Shown here in pieces: positions 38,991 through 50,105 of a DNA stretch of 64,000 nt (within the stretch, counting starts at the first letter, position 1; each line of letters starts with the position of its first letter). Under the pieces are notes generated by a model. The model searched no databases. It was not told the origin of the DNA and worked only from the letters and a program-made list of their open reading frames with translations. The stretch spans positions 1,178,001 through 1,242,000 of the forward strand of contig JAIWND010000005.1 of assembly GCA_025330725.1 (NCBI GenBank), written 5' to 3'. The translations under genes and the position numbers were made by a program. Source of the DNA: Chlamydoabsidia padenii (taxonomy: Eukaryota > Mucoromycota > Mucoromycetes > Mucorales > Cunninghamellaceae).

Positions 38991-39246
38991 GTACTTTTGA
39001 GGAAAATCTGATCGGCGAAAAAAAAAATCTGGGAACTTGACTTTTGTTATAGAGTACGTTGGTTTATTGAAATCAGGTGAAATGAAGTGTGGTCCTATAA
39101 TATGTTAGTTAGATCATTAGACAGTAAAGTATATGTAGTGAATAAGTTGGTTTTTTATTTATTAAGATTGTGGGGATATTTATACTAGATAGTCTATAGG
39201 ATAGTAAGGCATAATACCAATAATAATATGATAATACAATAAACAC

Positions 39247-39250
<4 letters not shown>

Positions 39251-39292
<42 letters not shown>
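39251..39292. repeat. (TA)n microsatellite
   Basis: About 20 TA units within the gene-poor region. Confidence 0.9.
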
Positions 39293-39293
<1 letters not shown>

Positions 39294-39360
39294 CCACGCC
39301 CCAATTGCCATCTTGAGTTGTTTGAGTCAATGGCCACCATAACATGTCTTCAGTCACCAC

Positions 39361-40540
39361 CTTATTAAGGTAAGAATTTGCCTTTCAGAACCACCCAGTC
39401 CTTTTGAATAATAGGGTTATAGTCCAGTATACCAATTCGTAATTTGACCTTTGACACATCTTGTAGTTCATCCACCTTTTCCACAGGATCGAAGCCAATG
39501 AATTCCGCCATAAATTCGTATATTGCTATCCATTGTTGCGCTTCGGTCGCCTTATCCTTTGTAATAATGGGAATCCTAGTCCATTATCGTCGTTTCAAAT
39601 ATTTGTTGGAGGTGATCTTGTCATTTACGTCGTTCCTTGCCACAATACAGTGAAACCACCAACAAGAAGCCAAAGCCTACAATCAGAGGAAGAAGTGTGA
39701 TTAAAACGCCGTCTTCCCTTTTTTTTTTCTCCTCCACTTACAACAAGGAATCAAAAAACTATATACATCATGATTCATTCCCAAGGGTCAAATAGAGCGT
39801 TATAACTGGTGCCCTCAAAGACAATAGGACCGAGACGAGGGCAGTTCTGCATAAATGTATTCCCTTCTAGACATCCCACTTTACCAACACAACCCATTTG
39901 ACCACCAACAGAAGACTTCACACACCAAATCCAAAGGAGGATTACAATACACCAATAGACGATAAAGTATCAAGTGATCTATTGTAAGATAAAGTGAAAA
40001 ACAATTTAGCCATTGTATCTTTTGAAGAATATTGACCTACCATCATGACTAGAGGAAGAGCTCCTAAAGACGAAAGCCTAGTGTAAATAAGAAACAATTT
40101 CAATAGAGTATCATTAAAGTGCATTGACTTACCTTTAATATCAGATCCACAACACCGAAGACGAAGTGTTAAGATGAGCTTCACTTTCATACTGACCACA
40201 AAATAGCCATGTTGTATGAACAACCATCAAGTGATTGGTGGATTCCTTTTTGTGTGGATTAATCATGACCAGTACCGTAGTAAGCAATAGGAAGGAGTGC
40301 GGGGGTACAACTTGTTTGTCAAGCACAGGTTTTCGAAGGGAAGCTTGTTTAAATTAAAGGCTAGTTGATTAGAGAAGAGGGAGAAATGCAATTTTTCAGA
40401 GCTTGTCCGTTTATGGTAGAGATTGTCAGCTGCTCTATTTCGGTGACTTTCACGTCGTGGGGAATAAATTTTTGGGGCTTGGGACCCAGCTGCCAATCGA
40501 AAGGTGGGACTGTTTTCTCAGACAAAAAACTATAAAAGAC
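39361..40540 (-). pseudogene. Possible degenerate gene remnants
   Basis: On the minus strand several short frames look protein-like but do not join in one reading frame. At about 39360-39570 a 57-residue stretch reads QQWIAIYEFMAEFIGF, then VSKVKLRIGILDYNP, ending FLP and a stop. At about 39790-39945 a stretch includes QMGCVGKVGC and FMQNCPRLG. At about 40370-40510 another reads FDWQLGPKPQKFIPHDV. Splice-like GTAAGT and CTAG signals lie between them, but the combinations I tried hit stops. The family is not recognised. It may be a decayed gene or a fast-evolving one with introns I could not resolve. Confidence 0.25.
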
Positions 40541-41302
40541 CACTTATTTTTCTCTCTTTACAACTTTATTCTTCGGGTTTGACCTGCATGTATGTTCCCT
40601 TCGGGAGGAACCTTCTATCGCTAAAGTAACATTTGGAGTATTGGTTCTGATAGTGTCCATAGCACTTTAGACATAATACGTATGCCATTTGTTAATTTAC
40701 TGGAAGCACAGGAAAAAGTTTTCCCTTTCATTTCTTATAGATTTGATCACTATAAGGAATGAATAAATACCCCACATTACAAGATGAAAATGAAAATAAA
40801 TCAAGTTCCGCTATAAAGGCGGGATTTTTCTTTGATCACTGGGGGGCTTTTTTTTTTTTTTTTTTTGAAAATTATTACTTTTACTTTTTTGAACTCAGGC
40901 GGGGCGGACTTTCTGGACTTGCGTTCAAAGGCTTCGTCTTCTCTTTTTCCCCCCCTCTCTTTTTCTTTGTCTAAACCAACACATTTTTTATTACTGAACG
41001 GAACAATTCTCACCATATATAATGCCTTGGACTCTTTTATTTTTATTTTTTTTATAGCATGGTGAAGAGGCCACATCAAACCTGACTTTCCCCGACTGTT
41101 GGACTTTATATACACACTCTTTTATTCCTTCACTTTGGTTATATTGGAAGGCGGCACAAAACGGTGGTTTGATGGTCAATAAAGTAGCTCACACTGAATG
41201 AAACGAATAGGTGACGATGGACATAACTCGGTAGTGGTATCTTGCTGACGATGGCGACTCTATATTGAAACTCATTTAAACTGGATCAACGTGGCAAAGG
41301 TA

Positions 41303-41305
<3 letters not shown>

Positions 41306-41363
<58 letters not shown>
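41306..41363. repeat. Poly(A) tract of 58 bases
   Basis: The longest homopolymer in the window, preceded by GGTAAGC. It could be the tail of a retroposed transcript or simple slippage; no target-site duplication is evident by eye. Confidence 0.85.
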
Positions 41364-41367
<4 letters not shown>

Positions 41368-41884
41368 AAAACATACGGAATGAAAAGCAAAGAGAAGCGT
41401 GTTTCTGTAAACTGGGCTCATCAAGACTGATATTAATACTTTTCTCTCTCTTCTCTTTCTGTATGTTTAGGTGGATCGGTGGCCCAAATACCAGCAAACA
41501 CAGGCAACGAGTTGGGCGACTGATCATCTATTTATCTGAATCGACATCCATCGACGACTATGATGGCAATTATGTATAACAATGAACAACAAAGCAACGA
41601 CTCAATCAATCTTCTTCTGCGGCTGCCAAGGGATAGGTGGATTGTGTGGCAAGCACGGTGGTCTGATACAAGAAACTCAGGAGCAGTGTCCGTTTTATTG
41701 ATGCCTCCGGTAGCAAAACCTTACAAAAAATGATCAAAAGTTGGGCCAAGGATAAAGAAAGGCGAATTCCAAATTGTAAAATAGCTGTTATAGTATAGAC
41801 TAATATGTGATATAATAAAAAATAAAGTATTGTCTTATCTCTTTCTCTTGATGTTTGTAATAACACGGTTAGGATTATCTAAAA

Positions 41885-43412
41885 AAAGTAATCGGGAACT
41901 GCTAGGCACACAAAATGTTGGTGTTCGGCGTTTGAAAATGAAGTTTTCTTTCGTCTATCATAGAAAAAAATATCTTCGTCACAAAGGAAAGGTAAAAGTC
42001 ATTGCAAGCCTAAACACACTAACACAAAAACCTTGTTACTTGACTTTGCGGTAAGATATGTTGGAAATGGGTCATCGTGTCCACATAGCCACTTTAATCA
42101 TTAGGATCCGTTGACAATGGAGCGGTAAAAGCTCCTTCCAACTCTGACTAAGGACTGACGGGATTTGAAATGATTTTTGCAAGAAAAATTGACACTCAAG
42201 GCAAAACCTTAAATCTTGATAGAGTCCTACTGCCTTAATGGACAAGTGATGCTAATGACAAAAGTAATCATGAGCATTCCTTAACCTATTTCCAACCAAC
42301 TTTACATAATGGCCAATATACCAAGTCCACTGTATGGAGCAATATAGCCTCAAGATCGTTTACCCTGACTTTGGAAAAAAAAAAAAAAAAAAAAAAAGTT
42401 GCAGAATGAAAATTGACACACGAGATAAAACTTATTTCGAAACCCGCTTACCCTCACCTTGAATCTTGGGAAAGCTCTACTGCCTCAGTGGATAAGTGAT
42501 GCTAATGACAAAAGTGATCATGTGCATTCCTTAGCCTACTTCCAACAAAGTTTACATAATGGCCATTGTACCAAGTGCACTGTATGGAGCAGCATAGCCT
42601 CAAGATCGTTTTACCCTGACTTTGTAAAAAAAAAGTTGCAGAATGAAAATTGACACACAAGACAAAACTTATTTCAAAACCCGCTTACTCTCGCCTTGAT
42701 TCTTAAGAGAGCTCTACTGCCTCAGTGGACAGGTGATGCTAATGACAAAAGTGACCATGAACATTCCTTGACCTATTTCCAACAAACGTTTCATAATAGA
42801 TACACATGACATTACCATAAGCAGACTCTTTTTTTTTTGCATTGATCGGGGTTTATGTGAAATTCCGCCACCATTACATTCTAGCTCTTACATGTATTGA
42901 CTGATGATCAGCATAAATCGATCGTTTGTAAATAGTGAAACTAACTCAAATACATGTGCTTCACACGTTATCAATTCCCCAGCACTGACTGACAACTTTT
43001 TATCCCTTCCTGTATCCTATAAGAAGGGTCTACTTTCACCTTTTTTTTTTCTTCGTCCTTTATGTCTTCTTTCCGCCCTCCTTCCTCCACTTTCAATATA
43101 GTTGGATGAATCCGCTCTCCTTCCGCCACTGCCAATGTGGTCAGTCAGGCTTCAACGGTGATACAATCAAACAATTCATGTAGGAATGCTGGCCACTTGG
43201 TATGAACCCGCTCTCTCTATGCCTATTCGACTCTTTTTTTCTATGCCCAGTCCAGTCCTTACATATGCTTAATCTTTCCCGGGGAGTTAACGCAACCCAC
43301 ACACACTGCACTTCGGTGGTAAGATTTATCATTTCCATAGACAAAAGGGGCTGATCAATGTACTAACTGACTGTTTGATTTCTTTTCCTATGTACGATTG
43401 CTTTTGATCATT
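41885..43412 (-). repeat. Dispersed noncoding repeat, copy B (inverted relative to copy A)
   Basis: The reverse complement aligns block by block with 17518-19190. Examples are GCATTGATCGG.GTTTATGTGAAATTCCGCC near 42839, GTTGGATGAATCCGC near 43102, and GGTCATCGTGTCC..CCACTTTAATCATTAG near 42070. An internal unit of about 245 bases is repeated 2.3 times, starting near 42239, 42490 and 42728, each with CAAAACCCGC and an adjoining GACAAGTGATGCTAATGAC-like block. Divergence between copies looks like roughly 10-20 percent with indels. No protein-coding capacity is seen. Confidence 0.7.
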
Positions 43413-43560
43413 TCTTTCAACCCTTTTTTAAACATCGTATATTTTATTGTTGTTTTTATTTAATTAATAAAACTAGTAAGACTAAACTAGATGAAGATAA
43501 AACATATACAAAAGGTAGATACAAAGCCATATAGAGATAAAGTAAGATCCAGCGTTAAGT

Positions 43561-45997
43561 TTAAATGGGTAAAGTTTCCTTCTTCAGCCATTCAAGAGCA
43601 TCAGCATCGGAAGTCAACAAGGGAGTCAATTTTTCGAGTGTTTCTGCATGATAATCATTAACCCATTTCTTTTCATCAGGGGATAACAAGTCAATGTCGA
43701 TCAGCTTTCTTCCAAGAGGCACCAGTGTCACATGTTCGAATCCAAGATAGCCACGATCGCCAAAGTTGTTTGGTGTGTTAGCATCACGGACAACCAAGAC
43801 GTTTTCAATGCGAATACCAAACTTGCCATCTTCATAATAACCAGGTTCTATCAAAGTAATCAACATTTGTGTAAGTATTCGGCCATTATCCCTTCCATTT
43901 CTTCTCTTTTTGTTTTTTTTGTTTTTTGTTTTACCATCTGTCACAGTCATGCCAGCTGCCAAGGGGGTATCGTTATAAGCGATACGGATGCCGATACCAT
44001 GTGGACCTTCATGGACATTCAAAAATGATCCTACACCATGACCAGTACCATGTCTAAAGTCAAGCCCATCTTTCCACAATGCGTGCCTTGCAAAAGGATC
44101 CAACAAGTAGCCTAGAGTGAAGAAGAAGAAGGAAAGGTTAGAAAGAAGAATGATTATATGTAGTGGTCTTTACCTGAGGTTCCTTTAGGGAAGACAGCAG
44201 CATCAATAGCAATATGACCTTGCAAGACCCGAGTAAAGCATCGTTTTTCATAGGCCGTAGGTTCACCAAAGTGTAAAGTACGAGTCACATCAGTAGTACC
44301 ATCCTTGTATTGGCCACCAGAGTCGCAGAGGTAGATCAAAGTAGGATCAATAATCTTGCATTCACCTTTTTCTGGCTTGTAGTGAATAATGGCACCATTA
44401 GAGCCAGTAGATGAGATGGTGTCAAAGGATAAACCTACAAAGTCTTTTTGAGCAGCACGGAATTGTTCAAGACGATCAGCACCATCCACTTCATCCAATT
44501 GCACACCAGCCTTGAGTTGTTTTTCCAGCCAAGCAAAGTATTGTACCAAAGCAGCACCATCCCGAATATGACAATCACGCATACCCTTCAATTCAGCTTC
44601 GTTCTTGATGGCCTTGGCATCAGTGATAGCAGATCGTTCTTCAACAATGTTATCCTTGATATTATAAAAATAAAATAAATAAAGAGAGAGAGAGAGAGAA
44701 TTTTGGTGAGTCCATAATTTAGTGAATCATTAGCCTCCTCTTCCAATAGACTTACTTCCCCCAAAGCGGCTTCAACTGCCAAACTTGTCTTGGAATCAAT
44801 AATCAACTTCTTTTGAGAAGAACGCAAAACAGGAGCCATTTCAACCAAATCACCAAAGAAGTCAGAGTAAGGTTTCACGCAGACATGGTCACCGAGATGA
44901 TCTTGTACTTGTTGAGTCACCTTGTTGGGATTGACATACAGTGTAGCGTCAGTGTCGGTGATAATGGCATAAGAGACAAAGACAGGATTACAATCAATAT
45001 CGGAACCACGTAAGTTGAACACCCAGGCAATTTCATCCAAAGCAGAGACAACAATACCAGCAGCCCCCTTTTCCTTGATATGATCTTGTAATTCCTTGAG
45101 CTTTTCGTGATGAGCCTTGCCAGAGAATTCGATAGGATGAGTCACTATTTTATGATCAGGAGCAGCAGGACGATCCGCACCCCAAGCAAGATCAACAAGG
45201 TTGTCAAAGATAGGTTCCAGAGTAGATCCATTTGTAACGAGTTCAGCAGAGAGATGACGAGCATCGGCTAGAGAGAGAGAATTTATTTACTACTTTCTTT
45301 CTTTTTTTTCTTTCTGGGAGCTGAACTTACCAGAAGTGATCAAGGTAGGATCCAAACCAATACGTGAACCTGAAGGAAGTTCCTAGTAGTATAGACAAAT
45401 GTTCCTCTTAATAACTAATCCTGTTCTTGTATACCTTTCCCTTTCTTACCTTGACGAGATATTCTTGCCATGTTGGTACACCAGGTAAGCCTTGTTTCAT
45501 CAAAATCCAGTTGCTATCAAGTTGCTTGGAAGCTTGAAGAAAGTATCGGCCATCAGTAAATAATGCTGCTTGATCGAGTGTCACCACAGCAAAACCTATA
45601 TGATGAATATGATATATGTATATATATAAAATAGCGTGAGAATCCAAAAGCAGCCCCGACACGTACTCAACATACCCGCAGAGCCAGTAAAACCAGAGAT
45701 CCATTCACGTCGTTTATCACAGTCAGCAATGTATTCACTCTATCAATAGTATAGATAATAACATTGGTTAGTCTTGAATGAAATGATTGGGTTATATCAC
45801 ATACCTGATGAGCGTCTTCAGTGGGCACAAGGCTACGACATTAAAAAAAAAAAAAAAAAGAAAAGAAAAAGCACCATTAGCTATCATACATTGATCCTCT
45901 AATTTTTCTTTTTTACTTACAAAGCATCCACATTGTATTTTTCTGACTTCATCAAGTCACGAAGACGTGCCAAATGGCTTCCAGTAGCTGTAGCCAT
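43561..45997 (-). CDS. XPNPEP1: Xaa-Pro aminopeptidase (cytosolic aminopeptidase P)
   Basis: A dinuclear metal peptidase of the M24B family that removes N-terminal residues preceding proline. Nine exons join in frame: 45921-45997, 45805-45832, 45676-45739, 45450-45595, 45331-45382, 44756-45267, 44174-44654, 43935-44111 and 43561-43847, giving 607 residues (human XPNPEP1 623). Two creatinase-like N-terminal domains are followed by the pita-bread catalytic domain. All five metal ligands are visible: D404 and D415 ([17 protein letters not shown]), H478 (HGTGHGVG), E513 (EPGYY) and E527 (FGIRIENV). It has no signal peptide and should be cytosolic. TTCAAATCCCGC at 46083-46094 lies 86 bases before the ATG. 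Confidence 0.95.
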
Positions 45998-46969
45998 GAT
46001 TGTATTGAATTAAGTTTTAAAAAGAAGAAGAAAAGAGAAAAGAAAGAAAACCCCCTCACAGGAAAATAGAAATACCGGAACATTCAAATCCCGCTCAAGG
46101 GTTTTCTTGCTCTCCCTTTTTGAGTACCTTTTGCCATAAAGGGAAGACATGAACCCTTCAAGACAAGTGATATTCTTAAATACATCCGTCAGTTCTGTGT
46201 CTGTTTGTTACCCATCACAAAACACACATCTATTACCAAGTTGAAGGAAGGAAATGCTATATTCACGAAAGGTACAAAACGTGCCATGGTAGAATGGGGA
46301 CACTCTATCAAAGACTTTTTTAAAATAGTGCATATGTACATACTATATGTACAGTATGATACTGTAGTCATGATTCTCAATGGCAATGTATATACAGTTC
46401 ATAGATATGAATGAATACATATCATTCTGATCTCGATAGAGTAATCCATTATTTTTGGGGTTTAATATATATATATATCCCGATGATACTTGCGTGAAAC
46501 AATAAAGTGTCTTCCCATCTCATCACAAGTGGGACGTTTAAAGAATTAGTAATAGTTTGATCAAATGATCTTACATTCAATGAAATGAAGGAAATGTGAG
46601 GTGGAAACAATCAATGGATAGTGTCACTTATCAGTTGGCGCTTTTTGAAATCCCCGCCCGCCCCCTCTTTTTTTTTTTTTTTTTTTTTTGTCCACAACAC
46701 CATTTTTCTTTTCTTTTCTTTCTTTCTCCTCCGCTCCACTTTTAATTCATCAACATCCTTGTTACTATTGATTATCTATATTACTATACTTGTTAACTTG
46801 GTTTATATACATATATTCTTCTTCTTCTATTACTACTACTAATACTACTACTACCACTACCACTACTACTATTACTTTTATAATTTGATCTTGTCTTCTT
46901 TTAACTTCTTCCCCCCCCCTTCTTCCATTATATCATTTTTTGAAGATCAGTCAAAGCAATTACGATACG
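45998..46969. promoter_or_regulatory. Divergent spacer between the aminopeptidase and SDS3
   Basis: TTCAAATCCCGC at 46083-46094 is on the aminopeptidase side, and a TTTGAAATCCCCGC match at about 46644-46657 is followed by a T run of about 20 bases. The last 250 bases before SDS3 are a CT/ACTACT-rich leader. No gene is seen. Confidence 0.45.
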
Positions 46970-48246
46970 ATGGACGAAACAAAAACAGAAACAAACACCA
47001 ATAGTACTCACACCAGCCATCATGTTGGACGAATTCAACCTAGACGAAGTAGTCGATCTACTTTATCAAACTCTCCAACAACAACAAAAGAAGACCGAAA
47101 TGGAGTTTTGTCTGAACCAACAAGTGGGACAGCAACAACAACCACAACCGATTATACGAATGACAATGACAATGAAAGTAATACTACTTTATTATCTGCC
47201 ACTACCACCAATCATCACTCACGTGTCACACGATCACTCTCTGTGGATTCTAATAGCAATGAAGAGTCATCCACTAACATCAATACAAATGGAAAAAGAC
47301 GTAGACATACAAATAATTATAATAAAACATCCAATAAGAAACGATCAACAGTAGCAACAATATCACCATCACCTTCCATTGCTTCCCCATCGTCATCATC
47401 TCCTTCTTCGGCATCAGTGAGTGTCAAAAGTCCTCCACGTGGTACCATTAATGATGACAATGAACGTGAAACTCGGAATACAACTCAACGATTAACAAAA
47501 GAAGCCAAGGATGCAAGGAAGGCCGAACGAGGAATCATTGTCAAGAAAAAGTAAGTATGAAATAATGATGATCTCATTTAATTTTAACCCTTATTCCATA
47601 TACAGACTTGATGAATTAGAAACATTGGAACAACTGGTGAAAGATCAATCTCATGTCCAATATCAAAAATTACTAAAGGAAATCCAGGACAAACGAAATC
47701 AAAAACTTGGTGTGGCTCAAGGTCGATTTGCTTTGATGGAAACTCACTTTAGGAATGGATTCCTTGCTCAAAAGAAATCTGCCTTTGACAAATTTTATGT
47801 AAGTAAAATAGTGAATAGATGATCGTAAATAAACATCTTTCTCTTTATTATTATTTATGTGATAGTTTGATAAACTGGCTCTGCGACGAACCATGATGAA
47901 TCAAGTACAACAAAAGATCAATCGAATAGAACAAGAATACTTTTACTCGCAACAAAACACCAAAAGTGCATTGGATGATCAACATTTGAACGAATGGACA
48001 CCGCCTGATAGACCGGCAATGATCAATATCCTTTTATTTACATATACTAACCATTATTTATGATCTGATATCATATTGTCCTTAACCAAACTATTACGCT
48101 CTTTGACTTTAGGTTTGGATGAACAAGATGTATCTCAAGATTTTGACGAATTACAAGATTTGGTGACTCCTTCACAATCCTTAGAAGATAGCCATTCATT
48201 AGACCCTTCAAAAAAGAATACTTTAACATTAATATCTTCTACTTGA
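46970..48246 (+). CDS. SDS3: Sds3-like histone deacetylase complex subunit
   Basis: Sds3/BRMS1-family proteins are structural subunits of the Rpd3/Sin3 deacetylase complex. Four exons join in frame: 46970-47550, 47606-47798, 47866-48025 and 48098-48246, giving 360 residues. The N-terminal half is Ser/Thr/Asn-rich and basic. The Sds3 coiled-coil domain follows (about 195-290): LDELETLEQLVKDQSHVQYQ, LLKEIQDKRNQKLGVAQGRF, then KLALRRTMMNQVQQKINRIE. The third intron (48026-48097) cannot be removed by GT-AG splicing without frame loss, but fits a U12-type AT-AC intron exactly: 5' ATATCCTTTT, branch TCCTTAAC, 3' AC. Its removal joins ATC-A to GC as Ser and opens the acidic C-terminus to the stop at 48246. 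Confidence 0.85.
48026..48097 (+). other. U12-type AT-AC intron in SDS3
   Basis: A 72-base intron beginning ATATCCTTTT, the consensus of the minor-spliceosome 5' splice site, and ending TATTAC. TCCTTAAC, the U12 branch-site consensus, ends 11 bases before the 3' boundary, within the spacing known for this class. No polypyrimidine tract is present. Retaining it gives a stop within 20 codons; removing it restores the frame. Confidence 0.85.
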
Positions 48247-48617
48247 TTCCACTCACATCCCTCTTCCCCTTCCTTTTATATGCTTTGCATTCCCCCTTTA
48301 TCTTGAATAGTATTAGTTACTCTTTGTATTTACCTCTTTATTTTTATGCAAATCTTTGAACCACATAATAAAGAATTAACATCCGATTTAAACTAACACG
48401 TTTTGTATTACCTGAAAAGGGTCCATGTCTAAGTGCCGGCATCCTGTCTTCTTTTATACTCTATTTTATCACATCAAGTCTATTATTATTTCAAGTAAAA
48501 TAAAAAGATATCATGGCCTTTATTTTTTTAGGTGTTTTTTTTTTATACGTAATATAACTAAAGACTAAGGTCTATGGACTAAAGACTAAAGGGTAAATAG
48601 ATTTAAAAGTAATCCAA
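48247..48617. other. Convergent 3' spacer between SDS3 and cofilin
   Basis: AT-rich 3' flanks with an AATAAAGAATTAA signal near 48367. Nothing else is seen. Confidence 0.6.
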
Positions 48618-49506
48618 TTAAGAAGAGCGAGAGGCCTTATCAAGCACAGTATCATAGTCAACCTGAAAAAGAAAAGAAAAGAAAGAAGAATAGAGGGATC
48701 AATTAGTATACAAACATAATCCATCATAACCCTTCATTATCAACTTACTTCAGAGAAGTCAGTTCCTTGAATTTCAATAGCAAAGCCAACCAATTGTCTA
48801 CGGAGGGCTTCCTTACTAGAGGCATACACCATCTTTTGACGGATCTTGGCATTATCGGGAGTCCTATCAATAATATCAAAAAGTTAAAACAACAATTCCA
48901 TTTCCCCTATTCTTGGCAAAACACAATTCCAATTTCCTCCCTCCTTACCAGGCAAAGAAGGTGATCTTGTTACGTTGACCTTCTCCGGGCTTTTCATAGT
49001 CAAAGTCATAGACGGCATAACGAGGTTCTTCAGCAGGGAGCTTGGCGACAAATTCATCGTAGGTACTAGTTTCAGCAGTGGATTCAACAATAATTTCCTT
49101 AAAGTCATCTATTAAAGAGGAAGAGATGGACGGTTAGTTGAGTTTGACTTATGAAGGGTTTCCTGCTATTGAAGTATATATATATAACAACAACGCGCTC
49201 CATCCAATTCTTTTATACACATGACTTACCAGACAACTTGAAGATGATGTACTTGTACTTCTTGCGAAGTTTAAGTTCTTGGTAAAATTCCATACAATCA
49301 GGGTTGACACCGACACCAGAAGACTATGTGTTTCAAAGCAGATACATGGAATATAAAAAGATGATGAGTATTAATAATTATAAAAGTAGTAGGGTTAACC
49401 CATTGAAGAAGCTCTAGTGTAAACAACAAAGGCATCCCAGCAAGTCTACTACTATTTTTTTTCTTCTTCTTTTGTTTGTCATGGACACAAGTCAACAACT
49501 TACCAT
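48618..49506 (-). CDS. COF1: Cofilin (ADF family)
   Basis: Severs and depolymerises actin filaments. Five exons join in frame: 49504-49506, 49230-49323, 48949-49108, 48749-48863 and 48618-48662, giving 138 residues, the normal size for fungal cofilin. Exon 1 contributes only the ATG. The protein begins [11 protein letters not shown] with the regulatory Ser region at the N-terminus, then [15 protein letters not shown], the [10 protein letters not shown] strand, [31 protein letters not shown] (the long actin-binding helix, here in two exons) and GTDFSE. TTCAAAACCCGC at 49610-49621 lies 104 bases before the ATG. It shares its upstream region with the zinc-knuckle gene. Confidence 0.96.
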
Positions 49507-50105
49507 TTTGATAGGTTTTGTAAAAAGTAGATGAAAAAGAAGAAGAGAAGAAACGAATGTTTTTTCTTTTTTCAAACCCTTAAGAAGACCGCCAATGTTG
49601 GGCGCACATTTCAAAACCCGCCCGTCTAAGAAAGAAATGTTATGTCACAGATCGCTTCATCAAGAGCCTTGTGTAACATTATAACAGGCCAGACTTGAAA
49701 GGCAACTGAATAGATTCAAAGAAACTTATTTACACTTGAAGGCATCAATAGGTTACTACTATCATCAGCTGATAATGGATGCCGAGACTTGCACTTGAGG
49801 AAAAGAATGACGTTTTGCCTCTTGGCGATGGATCACAAATGGGATTTTGAAGCACCGATAGCTTGTAACGTAATGGGCATCATCTTGCTTAAATCAAAGC
49901 CTTATTACTTGGCAATCCATCCCATGAAGCAATGGGGTAGACATCTTATGATGGTAAATAGAAAGATTCTCCTTTTTTTTTTTTTTTGACCTCAAACTCT
50001 TTACCAGGTAAGAGGGAGACCGCCAATTTAATTCAAATCCCGATTTTTTTTTTTCACTCTTCGCTCTTATTTTTTTTCCCTCTTTCATTCATTCTTCAAT
50101 CTATA
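49507..50105. promoter_or_regulatory. Divergent promoter of cofilin and the zinc-knuckle gene
   Basis: TTCAAAACCCGC at 49610-49621 (cofilin side) and TTCAAATCCCGA at 50032-50043 (63 bases before the zinc-knuckle ATG) sit near the two ends of the spacer. A T run lies near 49973-49987. No gene is seen between them. Confidence 0.45.

Larger units (their letters stand above)
37834..43560. other. Gene-poor region
   Basis: About 5.7 kb between the PH-domain gene and the aminopeptidase gene with no gene that I can establish. It holds repeat copies B and C, the direct repeat at 38600, the (TA)n at 39251, the remnants at 39361-40540 and a 58-base poly(A) run. CGGGATTCAAA at 38022-38032 lies about 190 bases before the PH-domain gene's ATG. 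Short frames at 41606-41866 (minus) have no recognisable features. Confidence 0.55.

Noticed and set aside
41606..41866. Minus-strand 86-residue frame with a hydrophobic segment
   Set aside because: No recognisable motif, no ATG start, and it lies next to repeat copy B; possible chance frame in AT-rich DNA.
42274..42285. TTCCTTAAC in the repeat, identical to a U12 branch site
   Set aside because: It lies in a noncoding repeat with no U12 5' splice site or exon nearby; chance match.
38022..50043. E2F or CDE/CHR cell-cycle element as explanation of the recurrent motif
   Set aside because: The similarity is partial and the adjacent genes are not a cell-cycle set, so the name was not applied.
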